Positions 1 through 8,612 of a DNA stretch of 64,000 bases are shown piece by piece (position 1 is the stretch's first letter; each line of letters opens with the position of its first letter). The translations under genes and the position numbers were made by a program. This DNA is from UBA11891 sp965658355 (GTDB lineage Bacteria > Bacteroidota > Bacteroidia > Flavobacteriales > Flavobacteriaceae), in contig CBFHRX010000001.1 of NCBI GenBank assembly GCA_965658355.1, positions 1 through 64,000 on the forward strand, read 5' to 3'. The notes beneath the pieces are model-generated. The model searched no databases and was not told the DNA's origin. It saw only the letters and a list, made by a program, of their open reading frames with translations.

Positions 1-272
1 CTTTTAGGCTTACTCCAATGCGAGACATTTTTTAGATGATAATCGATCTCATTTAGTACCACATTAATCTCCGTGATGTAAAACTCTTCTTTTGATTTAT
101 GCAAGTCTTTCCAAACCGCTTCTTCAAGCTCTGTTTGATAATCTAAAACGGCTTTCCGAAGTTTTTTTAATTGCTCTTTTCGAAAAGCTATGGAAAGTGT
201 TTTTTGAGAGGCAAAAAATTTTTTTTGATTCCCGTGAAGGCGCTCTATATCCTGTGGTGTTGGGCTTGTCAT
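1..272 (-). CDS. Aldehyde dehydrogenase, N-terminal part (cut by window edge)
   Basis: A minus-strand frame opens at an ATG at 272 and stays open to base 1 (90 codons), so only the N-terminus is present. The helical stretch resembles class-3-type NAD(P)-dependent aldehyde dehydrogenases (fatty or coniferyl aldehyde group), which oxidise aldehydes to acids: a basic helix RKEQLKKLRKAV (31-42), a KSKEEFYITEI segment (59-69) and a final WSKPK where the family has a conserved Trp-x-x-Pro region. The Rossmann domain and the catalytic Cys and Glu lie outside the window, so activity cannot be judged. It follows the SGNH hydrolase by 58 bases on the same strand, and could share its transcript or have its own promoter. 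Confidence 0.8.
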   Translation of the reverse strand, partial: MTSPTPQDIERLHGNQKKFFASQKTLSIAFRKEQLKKLRKAVLDYQTELEEAVWKDLHKSKEEFYITEINVVLNEIDYHLKNVSHWSKPK

Positions 273-330
273 CTGAATTTTTTAAACAGCAGCAACTTAC
301 AAAAAATAAGGGGAAAGAGAAAAATGCGCT

Positions 331-1119
331 TTAGATGAAGTTTGGGATTTGCCTACCTAAAAAAGAGGCCATGTCTTTACCCCAAAGTTCGTAGGTGAGT
401 TTAGAAGGATGTATCCCGTCACTAAAAAGGAGGTGACTATTTACCGCTATTTGATACCGATTTTTCCAGCGATCCATATGGATAATTTCATCATTGAAAT
501 AAGTGTTTTTTTCTGTCTTAAGGAGGCGTACCCATTTGTTTCTATAAAGGTTTACCAAAGAGCCAATTGTCCATTTAATCAAAAATGGAAAGGCCGGAAA
601 GTATTGGATGGGTGGCATGTTGGTCAAAAGAATCGGTGTAGTTGTTCCAAACTTTTGACGCAGTTCTGCTAGTAGTTTGATACTGTTTTGTTCCCATTTT
701 TTGGGGCTTCTAAGCGCAAAAGCATCATTGCCCCCCATGGCCACCACAATAAGATCGGGATTTTGCATTGTAATTTTAGGGAGTAAACGCTCGGAAATCC
801 ACTTGAGTTTAATCCCACTTTTGGCCACGACCTCCCAGTTGATGGTTTTCTGACTCTTTCGATAGAGTTCTTGCGAGAAAGCCCCTATAAAGCCCTCTTT
901 TTGAGTGGCAACCCCTACACCAGCCATGGTGCTTTCTCCGATGCCGAGTATGGAGATGCTGTCCTCTTTGGATCCGGCTATATGTCCTATAGATCCTTTG
1001 GCTTCGGGGAGTCTGGGCACTTTCTTGACCACTCTTTTTCCTTGCCAATAAAGCAGGGGGAGAAGCGGAATACACAAGGCTCCAAGGGTGTAATACAGGA
1101 CGTCCTCCCGATAAACCAA
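331..1119 (-). CDS. SGNH/GDSL-family hydrolase, N-terminally anchored
   Basis: 262-residue esterase/lipase-like hydrolase; the natural ester substrate is unknown. Block I reads GEST with the nucleophile at Ser63, block III is GGND (Asn131), and block V is DGIHPS with Asp234 and His237, so the SGNH catalytic set looks complete; Gly-Glu-Ser replaces the usual Gly-Asp-Ser. Residues 8-24 form one hydrophobic segment, suggesting an inner-membrane anchor with the domain outside. The only sensible start is a TTG at 1119. It begins 6 bases after the leuB stop and is probably carried on the leucine transcript, though nothing links its function to leucine synthesis. Confidence 0.85.
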   Translation of the reverse strand: MVYREDVLYYTLGALCIPLLPLLYWQGKRVVKKVPRLPEAKGSIGHIAGSKEDSISILGIGESTMAGVGVATQKEGFIGAFSQELYRKSQKTINWEVVAKSGIKLKWISERLLPKITMQNPDLIVVAMGGNDAFALRSPKKWEQNSIKLLAELRQKFGTTTPILLTNMPPIQYFPAFPFLIKWTIGSLVNLYRNKWVRLLKTEKNTYFNDEIIHMDRWKNRYQIAVNSHLLFSDGIHPSKLTYELWGKDMASFLGRQIPNFI

Positions 1120-1125
1120 GACTGC

Positions 1126-2193
1126 TTAGGCTCGAATTTTTTGAACCAGATAATCGCCTATTTCAGAGGTTTTATAGGCTTTAGCACCTGCTTCTACCAA
1201 ATCTTCTGTAACGACCCCTTCAGTGAGGGATTCGTTTACCACTTTTCGGATTTCTGCTCCTTCTTCTTGCAGTCCAAAGGCAGTTTCAAACATCATAGCT
1301 GCCGAAAGAACAGTTGCTAGAGGGTTGGCAATATCTTTTCCAGCTGCTTGAGGAAAGGAACCGTGAATGGGTTCAAACAGAGACGTTTTTTCACCTAAAG
1401 AAGCAGAGGGCATCAAGCCCATAGAACCCGAAATAACGGAGGCTTCATCGGTTAATATATCTCCAAATAGGTTTTCTGTAATGAGAACATCATAGCTGTT
1501 TGGCCACTGGACAAGACGCATGGCTACGGCGTCTACAAATTCATACGACACTTCTACATCTGTGTATTCTTTCTCTAATGTTTGTACTGTCTCTCTCCAC
1601 AGACGGGAGCTTTCCAATACATTGGCCTTGTCAACGCAACACAATTTCCCAGATCGTGAACGTGCCATTTCAAACCCTTTTCGTGCCAGACGTTCAATTT
1701 CTGATCTGGTGTAGGTACAGGTGTCAAAAGCGGTATTCCCATCGTCTTTACGCCCTCTTTCACCAAAGTAGATACCACCTGTAAGCTCTCGCAAAAACAC
1801 TAAGTCAGTACCTTCAATTCGCTCTCTCTTTAGGGGTGATTTGTCAATTAAGGAGGGGAAGGTAAAAGTAGGCCTAACGTTGGCAAAAAGACCTAGTTTT
1901 TGACGCATTAACAGCAAACCTTGCTCTGGACGAACTTTAGCAGAGGGGTCGTTATCAAAACGGGGATCTCCAATAGCACCAAAGAGGACAGCATCTGCAG
2001 AAAGACACACTTCATGCGTTTCGTCGGGATAAGGAACCCCTACTTTGTCTATTGCGGCAGCCCCTGTTAAGGCAGGCATCCAACGAATAGTATGTTGGTA
2101 TTTAGTAGCGATAGCATCACATACTTTTACAGCTTGGTCAATGACTTCAGGGCCAATTCCGTCTCCGGCCAAAAGGGCAATTTTTAAATCCAT
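1126..2193 (-). CDS. leuB: 3-isopropylmalate dehydrogenase
   Basis: 355-residue cytosolic enzyme that oxidises and decarboxylates 3-isopropylmalate to 2-ketoisocaproate with NAD+, the last step before transamination to leucine. It shows the N-terminal LLAGDGIGPEV motif (residues 8-18), a substrate region of the LLMRQKLGLFANVRP type, and the C-terminal metal/cofactor region beginning ENLFGDILTDE (from about 241) followed by the PIHGS nucleotide-binding stretch. The length is normal for bacterial LeuB. It starts 6 bases after the stop of the second synthase, so it is the last leu gene of the operon. Confidence is high; the related isocitrate and tartrate dehydrogenases differ in these motifs. 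Confidence 0.96.
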   Translation of the reverse strand: MDLKIALLAGDGIGPEVIDQAVKVCDAIATKYQHTIRWMPALTGAAAIDKVGVPYPDETHEVCLSADAVLFGAIGDPRFDNDPSAKVRPEQGLLLMRQKLGLFANVRPTFTFPSLIDKSPLKRERIEGTDLVFLRELTGGIYFGERGRKDDGNTAFDTCTYTRSEIERLARKGFEMARSRSGKLCCVDKANVLESSRLWRETVQTLEKEYTDVEVSYEFVDAVAMRLVQWPNSYDVLITENLFGDILTDEASVISGSMGLMPSASLGEKTSLFEPIHGSFPQAAGKDIANPLATVLSAAMMFETAFGLQEEGAEIRKVVNESLTEGVVTEDLVEAGAKAYKTSEIGDYLVQKIRA

Positions 2194-2199
2194 AAGGAA

Positions 2200-3729
2200 T
2201 TATTCTACAATTATATTTAACATTTTTTCTGTGGCTTTGATAGCGGATACCGTTTGGTCGGAATCCAGTCCACGTGTTTTAAATTCTTTTTCTTCTGTCT
2301 TCCAGCTAATAGTTGTTTCACAGAGGGCATCCGAATTACTCCCTGGGGGAATACGAACAGCATAATCAATCAGATGGGGGAGTGCTATGGCTTGTTTTTT
2401 AAAGATCAAACGGATGGCATTGAGAAAAGCGTCATATTGTCCATCCCCGGAAGCAATCGCCTCATAATCTTTTCCCTTAATATTTAAGGATACTGTAGTA
2501 GAAGGATTCATACCTTTCGCATGCGTCAACACATACGAATTTATTTGGACAGTATTGTCCTCTTCGGCGGTTCCTAGCACATCGGAAATTACATAGGGGA
2601 GGTCTTCGATAGTGACCCGTTCTTTTTTGTCTCCCAATTCAATTATTCTTTGGGTTACTTTTTTGATCTCGTCTTGATTGAGTTGTAATCCTAACTCCTG
2701 TAGGTTTTTTTCAATATTGGCTTTTCCGGAGGTTTTCCCTAAGGCATAGCTTCTTTTTCTCCCAAAACGTTCGGGTAGTAAGTCATTGAAATAGAGGTTG
2801 TTTTTCCGATCCCCATCCGCGTGAATGCCAGCAGTCTGTGTAAAGACATTTTCGCCTACAATAGGTTTGTTGGCTGGGATGCGAAAGCCCGTAAAGGTTT
2901 CGACTAATTTGCTAACCCGGTAGAGGGCTTTTTCGTCAATATTGACATTTACTTCTGGAATAAAGTCATTGATAACAGCCACCATACTAGCAAGCGGAAC
3001 ATTTCCGGCACGTTCTCCCATGCCGTTGAGGGTAAGGTGTAGGCCGTGAGCACCTCCTTTGATTGCCTGGATGGCGTTGGCCACTCCTAAATCGTAGTCA
3101 TTATGTCCGTGAAAATCTATATGTAAATCAGGATAGCGGTTGGTGATTGTACTTATAAACGCAAAGGCTTGATCAAAGGTAAGTACACCCAAGGTATCGG
3201 GGAGTAATATCCTTTTAATAGAAAGCGATTGTACAAAATCCAGATAGTCATATACGTACTCTGGAGAATTGATCATCCCATTGCTCCAATCTTCCAGATA
3301 CAAATTAGACTCAATATTGAGTGCTTTAGCAGCTTCAACGACAGCTTCTATTTTTTTAAAATGTTCCTCAGGCTTTTGCTTCAGCTGGTATTTCAGATGA
3401 TTTAACGATCCTTTGGTGAGAAGATTTTGAACGCTAGCTCCAGCCGATTGCATCCATTCTAAAGAGCGGCCTTCATCGACAAATGTCAACACTTCTACTT
3501 GTTGAAGGCGGTGGCTTTCTTTGGCCCATTCGGTGATGGATTGCACTGCCTTTAGTTCTCCCGCTGATACCCGAGCCGATGCAATTTCAATTCTGTCAAC
3601 GCGTAAATCCTCCAATAGCAATTTTGCTAAGGTTAATTTTTCCGAGGTTGAAAAAGAGACACCCGAGGTTTGTTCCCCATCTCTTAGGGTGGTGTCCATT
3701 ATTTCAATTGTACGCGTCGGAGGGTTCAT
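2200..3729 (-). CDS. Isopropylmalate/citramalate synthase paralogue with regulatory domain
   Basis: 509-residue DRE-TIM metallolyase, the second 2-isopropylmalate-synthase-like enzyme of this operon. Catalytic elements are present: DTTLRDGEQ (12-20), HGHND metal ligands, GMGERAGN, and the AGIHADG loop. Unlike the first copy (leuA), it continues into a C-terminal LeuA-dimer-type regulatory domain (about 380-509; note GDGQYDA and the closing SAIKATEKMLN). The substrate region differs from true LeuA: where LeuA has GFPVSSPGDF this protein has ASARVSAGEL, so the 2-keto acid may not be 2-ketoisovalerate. (R)-citramalate synthase, feeding isoleucine synthesis from pyruvate and acetyl-CoA, is one possibility; a regulatory partner of LeuA is another. 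Its ATG overlaps the leuD stop by one base (TAATG). Confidence 0.85.
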   Translation of the reverse strand: MNPPTRTIEIMDTTLRDGEQTSGVSFSTSEKLTLAKLLLEDLRVDRIEIASARVSAGELKAVQSITEWAKESHRLQQVEVLTFVDEGRSLEWMQSAGASVQNLLTKGSLNHLKYQLKQKPEEHFKKIEAVVEAAKALNIESNLYLEDWSNGMINSPEYVYDYLDFVQSLSIKRILLPDTLGVLTFDQAFAFISTITNRYPDLHIDFHGHNDYDLGVANAIQAIKGGAHGLHLTLNGMGERAGNVPLASMVAVINDFIPEVNVNIDEKALYRVSKLVETFTGFRIPANKPIVGENVFTQTAGIHADGDRKNNLYFNDLLPERFGRKRSYALGKTSGKANIEKNLQELGLQLNQDEIKKVTQRIIELGDKKERVTIEDLPYVISDVLGTAEEDNTVQINSYVLTHAKGMNPSTTVSLNIKGKDYEAIASGDGQYDAFLNAIRLIFKKQAIALPHLIDYAVRIPPGSNSDALCETTISWKTEEKEFKTRGLDSDQTVSAIKATEKMLNIIVE

Positions 3730-4325
3730 TAAAGGGGCGTGTTTTGCGCAAATTTGACGATATCGTCTTTTAAATTCAATAGATAGTCGATATCATCATA
3801 TCCGTTTTGGAGGTTGTCTTTCTTGTAAGGGTTAATAGCAAAGCTTTCAGTAGTGCCGCTGCTTTTTAAACTAACGATTTGATTCTGAAGGTTGACTTCG
3901 ATTTCAGCCTTAGGGTCTTTTTCAATTTCTGTAAAGAGTTCTTCTAAAAACTCAGCTGAAACTTGAACAGGCAATACGCCAATATTGAGGCAGTTATTTC
4001 GGAATATATCGGCGAAGAAACTTGAAATTACGCATCTAAACCCATAGTCATAAACAGCCCAGGCAGCGTGTTCTCTTGAAGAACCAGAGCCAAAATTTTT
4101 ACCGCCTACCAAGATTTTTCCCGAGTAGGTATCTTGGTTTAAGACAAAATCACGCTTAGGGGTTCCATCTTGTTCGTATCGCCAATCGCGAAAAAGGTTG
4201 TCTCCAAATCCAACTCTTTCGGTAGCTTTTAAAAACCGGGCGGGTATAATTTGATCGGTGTCTACGTTTTCTATAGGTAGGGGAACAGCAGTGCTATTCA
4301 ATACCGTAAACTTGTCGTATGCCAT
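3729..4325 (-). CDS. leuD: 3-isopropylmalate dehydratase small subunit
   Basis: 198-residue swivel-domain subunit that pairs with LeuC to isomerise 2-isopropylmalate to 3-isopropylmalate. Family features are the N-terminal VDTDQIIPARFLK stretch (about 20-32), the GGKNFGSGSSREHA motif in the middle, and the FRNNCLNIGVLPV segment. The length is standard for LeuD. It starts 8 bases after the leuC stop, and its stop codon is fused to the start of the next gene, suggesting translational coupling within the leu operon. Confidence 0.96.
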   Translation of the reverse strand: MAYDKFTVLNSTAVPLPIENVDTDQIIPARFLKATERVGFGDNLFRDWRYEQDGTPKRDFVLNQDTYSGKILVGGKNFGSGSSREHAAWAVYDYGFRCVISSFFADIFRNNCLNIGVLPVQVSAEFLEELFTEIEKDPKAEIEVNLQNQIVSLKSSGTTESFAINPYKKDNLQNGYDDIDYLLNLKDDIVKFAQNTPL

Positions 4326-4333
4326 AACTATTA

Positions 4334-5734
4334 TTATGCGTTAATTAATTCTCTTGGATCGGTTACTTTGCCGGTTACAGCTGCAGCGGCAGCCACAGTG
4401 GGACTGGCTAAAAGGGTCCTAGAACCTGGTCCTTGACGGCCTTCAAAATTTCGATTGGAAGTACTCACGGCGTATTTTCCAGCCGGAATTTTATCGTCGT
4501 TCATGGCCAAACAGGCAGAACATCCTGGTTCCCGGAGCTCAAAACCAGCTTCTGTTAGAATGTCATACAGGCCTTCTTCTTTGATGGCATCTAATACTTT
4601 ATGAGAACCTGGTACCAACCAAGCTGTTACATGATCTGCTCTTTTGCGTCCTTTTACCAAAGCGCTAAAGGCACGAAAATCTTCTATTCTCCCATTGGTG
4701 CAACTGCCGAGAAAAACATAGTCGATTTGTTTCCCTAACATGGCATCCCCTTCCTGGTATCCCATATAATCTAAAGATTTTTGATAGGTAGCAGCTCCGC
4801 CTTCTATGGCGTCAGCCGATGGAATTGTGTTGGTGATTCCGGTTCCCATCCCAGGGTTGGTTCCAAACGTAATCATGGGCTCAATTTGCGAACCATCGAA
4901 ACTTAGTTCTTTATCAAAAGCAGCCCCTTGATCTGTTTTTAGTTGGGACCAGTATTCCATGGCTTTTTCCCATTCGGCTCCTTTGGGTGTAAATTCGCGG
5001 TCTTTGATGTAGTCAAACGTTTTTTCGTCTGGTGCAATCATCCCCCCTCGGGCGCCCATTTCGATACTGAGATTACACACAGTCATACGTCCTTCCATAC
5101 TCATTTGCTCGAATACATCTCCTGCATACTCAACAAAATAGCCTGTTGCTCCGGAAGTGGTTAATTGGGAGATGATAAACAAAGCCACATCTTTTGGGGT
5201 AACGCCAAATTGCAAAGAGCCTGTAATAGTGATCCGCATCTTTTTGGGTTTGGGCTGCATAATGCACTGTGAAGCCAATACCATTTCAACTTCAGAGGTT
5301 CCAATCCCAAATGCGATGGCACCAAAAGCTCCGTGGGTAGAAGTATGTGAATCCCCACAAACCATGGTTGCTCCTGGAAGAGTGATTCCATATTCGGGTC
5401 CCACAACGTGAACGATACCATTTTTTTTATGTCCCAATCCCCAATAGGAAATGCCGTGCTCGTTTGCATTATTTTCCAAGGCTTGAAGCTGATTGGCCGA
5501 CAACGGATCTTCTACCGGTAAGTGTTGATTCAGGGTAGGGGTATTGTGATCTGCTGTTGCAAAAGTACGCTCCGGATAGAGCACCTTGATGCTGCGGTTT
5601 TTTAAACCCAAAAAAGCTACCGGGCTGGTAACTTCGTGAATCATGTGTCGATCGATAAAAAGGACATCTGGCCCTTCTTTTATTTGGTGTACCACATGGG
5701 AATCCCATACTTTATCAAAAAGTGTTTTTGGCAT
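4334..5734 (-). CDS. leuC: 3-isopropylmalate dehydratase large subunit
   Basis: 466-residue aconitase-superfamily subunit carrying the [4Fe-4S] cluster for isomerisation of isopropylmalate. The three cluster cysteines are visible as GSCTNGR (Cys345) and PGCSAC (Cys405, Cys408), at essentially the positions known for LeuC proteins. The N-terminus MPKTLFDKVWDSHVV and the GDSHTSTHGAFGA segment are also typical. It follows leuA by 11 bases and precedes leuD by 8. LeuC and LeuD are expected to form a cytosolic heterodimer. Confidence 0.97.
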   Translation of the reverse strand: MPKTLFDKVWDSHVVHQIKEGPDVLFIDRHMIHEVTSPVAFLGLKNRSIKVLYPERTFATADHNTPTLNQHLPVEDPLSANQLQALENNANEHGISYWGLGHKKNGIVHVVGPEYGITLPGATMVCGDSHTSTHGAFGAIAFGIGTSEVEMVLASQCIMQPKPKKMRITITGSLQFGVTPKDVALFIISQLTTSGATGYFVEYAGDVFEQMSMEGRMTVCNLSIEMGARGGMIAPDEKTFDYIKDREFTPKGAEWEKAMEYWSQLKTDQGAAFDKELSFDGSQIEPMITFGTNPGMGTGITNTIPSADAIEGGAATYQKSLDYMGYQEGDAMLGKQIDYVFLGSCTNGRIEDFRAFSALVKGRKRADHVTAWLVPGSHKVLDAIKEEGLYDILTEAGFELREPGCSACLAMNDDKIPAGKYAVSTSNRNFEGRQGPGSRTLLASPTVAAAAAVTGKVTDPRELINA

Positions 5735-5745
5735 TTTTTGTATAA

Positions 5746-6900
5746 TTAAATATTACTGGCTTTAATGATCAAAGGCAGATCATTATCATTAACTTCTTTC
5801 TGTATATCGGCCACTTTTAAAAACTCCAAATAGACTTTATCGAGTTGTCTTTTATTTAATTCAAAGCCGATATTTTTAGCTCGGTAGGCAAGAGCAGCTC
5901 TTCCACTTCTAGCGGTTAGAATGATAGAAGATTGATCAACACCTACATCTGCAGGATCTATAATCTCATAGGTTTCCCTTTTCTTAATGACGCCGTCCTG
6001 GTGAATGCCTGAGCTGTGCGCAAAGGCGTTGGCGCCTACGATGGCTTTGTTGGGTTGCACAGGCATCCCCATGTTTTCAGAAACCATTTGACTAGTACTG
6101 TTCAGTAGCCTTGCATTTATTCCGGTATCAAGACCGAGGTGTTCGTGTTGGCGAAGAACCATCACGACTTCCTCTAAGGAAGTATTTCCAGCACGTTCTC
6201 CTACACCGTTTATGGTACATTCAATCTGTCGGGCCCCGTTGATCACTCCGGCAATAGAATTGGCTGTAGCCATTCCAAGGTCATTGTGACAGTGGCACGA
6301 AATAGTAGCTTTTTCGATGCCTTTGACATGATCGATTAGGTATTTGATTTTCTCACCATATTGTTCCGGAAGACAGTACCCTGTCGTATCGGGGATATTC
6401 AATACAGTAGCTCCAGCTTCAATGACTTTCTCACATACTTGAGCGAGGTATTCATTATCAGTTCTTCCAGCATCTTCAGCGTAGAACTCAACATCTTCGA
6501 CATAAGATTTTGCGTATTTAACTGCATGATACGCCCGTTCTAATACTTTTTCACGGGTGGAGTTAAATTTAAATTTGATGTGAGAATCAGAGGTGCCAAT
6601 ACCGGTATGGATTCTCGGGCGAACCGCTTTTTTGAGTGCCTCGGCAGCCACCTCAATATCTTTTTCAACAGCTCTGGTCAAGCCACAAACACGGGCATTT
6701 TTCACCAATTTTGAAATGTTTTCGACAGCTTGGAAATCGCCTGGGCTGGAAACGGGAAAGCCTGCTTCAATAATGTCTACTCCAAGTTGATCTAGGCGCT
6801 CTGCTATTTGTAATTTAGAGCTTGAATCCAACTTACAACCAGGCACTTGTTCACCGTCGCGAAGGGTGGTATCAAAAATCTCAACTTTATCTTTAGACAT
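5746..6900 (-). CDS. leuA: 2-isopropylmalate synthase lacking the regulatory domain
   Basis: 384-residue enzyme condensing 2-ketoisovalerate with acetyl-CoA, the committed step of leucine synthesis. DTTLRDGEQVPG (10-21), the substrate loop GFPVSSPGDF, the metal ligands in SCHCHNDLG, NGVGERAGN and SGIHQDG are all intact. Typical bacterial LeuA has about 510 residues; this one ends where the C-terminal leucine-binding LeuA-dimer domain would begin, so leucine feedback as known for full-length LeuA is not expected. It is the first gene of the operon. Upstream (6901-7040) I see no leader peptide or attenuator, only a weak TATTTTCG promoter-like element. Confidence 0.93.
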   Translation of the reverse strand: MSKDKVEIFDTTLRDGEQVPGCKLDSSSKLQIAERLDQLGVDIIEAGFPVSSPGDFQAVENISKLVKNARVCGLTRAVEKDIEVAAEALKKAVRPRIHTGIGTSDSHIKFKFNSTREKVLERAYHAVKYAKSYVEDVEFYAEDAGRTDNEYLAQVCEKVIEAGATVLNIPDTTGYCLPEQYGEKIKYLIDHVKGIEKATISCHCHNDLGMATANSIAGVINGARQIECTINGVGERAGNTSLEEVVMVLRQHEHLGLDTGINARLLNSTSQMVSENMGMPVQPNKAIVGANAFAHSSGIHQDGVIKKRETYEIIDPADVGVDQSSIILTARSGRAALAYRAKNIGFELNKRQLDKVYLEFLKVADIQKEVNDNDLPLIIKASNI

Positions 6901-7040
6901 CGGATTTAATCTATGTTTATACGAAAATATGGGGTCTTATTTTGAGCGTGTAAATTTGATGAAATTTATTACAATATCCGCACTACTTTTTTTTTGATTA
7001 AAACACTAAAATACAGTAATTTGCTATAAGATTCATTACA

Positions 7041-8612
7041 ATGACAAACGAACAAAAAGACAACCTCTTTATCTTGATAAAATCCCTGACCAAGTCAGAG
7101 AAGAGACAATTTAAGCTTTTTGTGGGAAGAATGGGGTCTAATTCGGATTCAAAATTCCTCAATTTATTCAATGTGATGGATAAGTCAGATCGGTATGACG
7201 AGGCCTTGATTTTAAAAAAAGGGATTGTCTCCAAACAGCAACTTTCTAACTTAAAAGCACATTTGTACAAGCAAATTCTGATTAGTTTACGCCTCAATCC
7301 TATCAATAAAAATGCTCGTGTTCAAATCCGGGAGCAATTGGATTTTGCCACGATCCTGTATCAAAAAGGATTGTACAAACAAAGCTTAAAAATTTTAGAA
7401 AAAGCCAAGCTTTCTGCCCAAAAGCAAGAAGAGAAATATGTGGCTTTTGAAATTGTAGAGTTTGAGAAGATTATTGAATCACAGTATATTACGAGGAGTT
7501 TGAGCAATCGTACAGAAACTTTAGTAAGCGATTCGGAGACTCTTATTACGTGCAATGTGTTGTCCAGTAAGCTTTCCAATCTTTCCTTGCAATTGTATGA
7601 AAAACTCATTAAGGCCGGGTATACCAAAAGCGATGAAGAATTTCGAGAGATCACAAAGTTCTTTTACGAAAACCTTCCTAAAATTGATTTAGAGAAGGCA
7701 GATTTTCGCGAAAAACTATGGTATAACAAGGCCCATTTGTGGTATAGTTTCTTGACCCAAGACTTTTTATCGAGTTATAAATACGCTTTGAAATGGGTGG
7801 AATTATTTGAGCAACACCCAGAGATGATTTCTCTTAACCCTGTATTCTTCTTAAAGGGAAATCATTATTTGTTGGAATCCTTAGCACTGCTCAAATACCC
7901 GGAAAAGTTTAAGGAGGTCTTGAATAAAATGGTACAGACTACTGCCTCAGCTTCTTTTCCACAAAATGAGAATTTAGATTCTTTGATTTTCCTGTATCAT
8001 TTTAGCAATCGCTTTAACCTTCTTTTTACGGAAGGGGATTTTGATGCCGCAATGGGAATGGTTCCAGAAGTGTTAGAGGGGATAGAAAAATACAAGAATC
8101 GTATTGATGAACATCACATAATGTTGTTCTACTATAAGATTGCATGTGTGTATTTTGGTAAGTCAGACTATGAAAATTGCATCCTTTTTCTGAATAAAAT
8201 AGTCAACAACAAGCATTTGAAGATGCGAGAAGACTTACTTTGTTATACACGTGTATTGAATTTAGTCGCACACTATGAGGCAGGCTTTGATTATCACTTG
8301 GATGCTCATTTGCGTGAAACCTTTAAGTTTTTAATCAAAATGGATGATTTGCATGAGGTGCAGAAAGCGATGATTCGATTTGTCAAAAAACTCAGCAATA
8401 TATACCCACACGAATTAAAATCTGCTTTCAAAGAATTTCATAAAGAATTAACTGTTTTTGAAAGCGATCCTTATGAGAGAAGATCTTTCTTGTATTTAGA
8501 CATCCTATCCTGGTTGGAAAGTCGAATTGAAAATAGAAGTGTAGCCGATATTATTAAAGAAAAAGCGAAGCATCTCAACCGGAAAGAACGTCCGACCATA
8601 AAGGTGCAGTAG
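7041..8612 (+). CDS. Helical repeat protein of unknown function
   Basis: 523-residue protein that I cannot assign. No signal peptide or membrane segment is visible. It is almost entirely helical, with paired helices of TPR spacing (for example 101-150, 240-300 and 340-400, with YQKGLYKQSLKILEKA as the clearest unit), so protein-protein scaffolding is a reasonable guess but only a guess. Its 3' end overlaps the convergent pseudouridine synthase gene by 38 bases. A TTTG at 6993-6996 followed 20 bases later by TAATTTG (7017-7023) is a weak promoter candidate. It stands alone on its strand, so context does not help. Confidence 0.8.
   Translation: MTNEQKDNLFILIKSLTKSEKRQFKLFVGRMGSNSDSKFLNLFNVMDKSDRYDEALILKKGIVSKQQLSNLKAHLYKQILISLRLNPINKNARVQIREQLDFATILYQKGLYKQSLKILEKAKLSAQKQEEKYVAFEIVEFEKIIESQYITRSLSNRTETLVSDSETLITCNVLSSKLSNLSLQLYEKLIKAGYTKSDEEFREITKFFYENLPKIDLEKADFREKLWYNKAHLWYSFLTQDFLSSYKYALKWVELFEQHPEMISLNPVFFLKGNHYLLESLALLKYPEKFKEVLNKMVQTTASASFPQNENLDSLIFLYHFSNRFNLLFTEGDFDAAMGMVPEVLEGIEKYKNRIDEHHIMLFYYKIACVYFGKSDYENCILFLNKIVNNKHLKMREDLLCYTRVLNLVAHYEAGFDYHLDAHLRETFKFLIKMDDLHEVQKAMIRFVKKLSNIYPHELKSAFKEFHKELTVFESDPYERRSFLYLDILSWLESRIENRSVADIIKEKAKHLNRKERPTIKVQ

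Noticed and set aside
92..334. 80-codon plus-strand reading frame at the left edge
   Set aside because: It is antisense to the minus-strand aldehyde dehydrogenase N-terminus, whose residues match that family, and the plus frame has no recognisable protein character.
871..1320. 149-codon plus-strand frame across the SGNH/leuB junction
   Set aside because: Antisense to two well-supported genes; the sequence is rich in Ser, Phe and Cys as expected for a reverse reading of real codons.
6901..7040. Attenuator, T-box or leader peptide before the leu operon
   Set aside because: No leucine-rich short frame, no hairpin with U-tract; only weak promoter-like elements on either strand.
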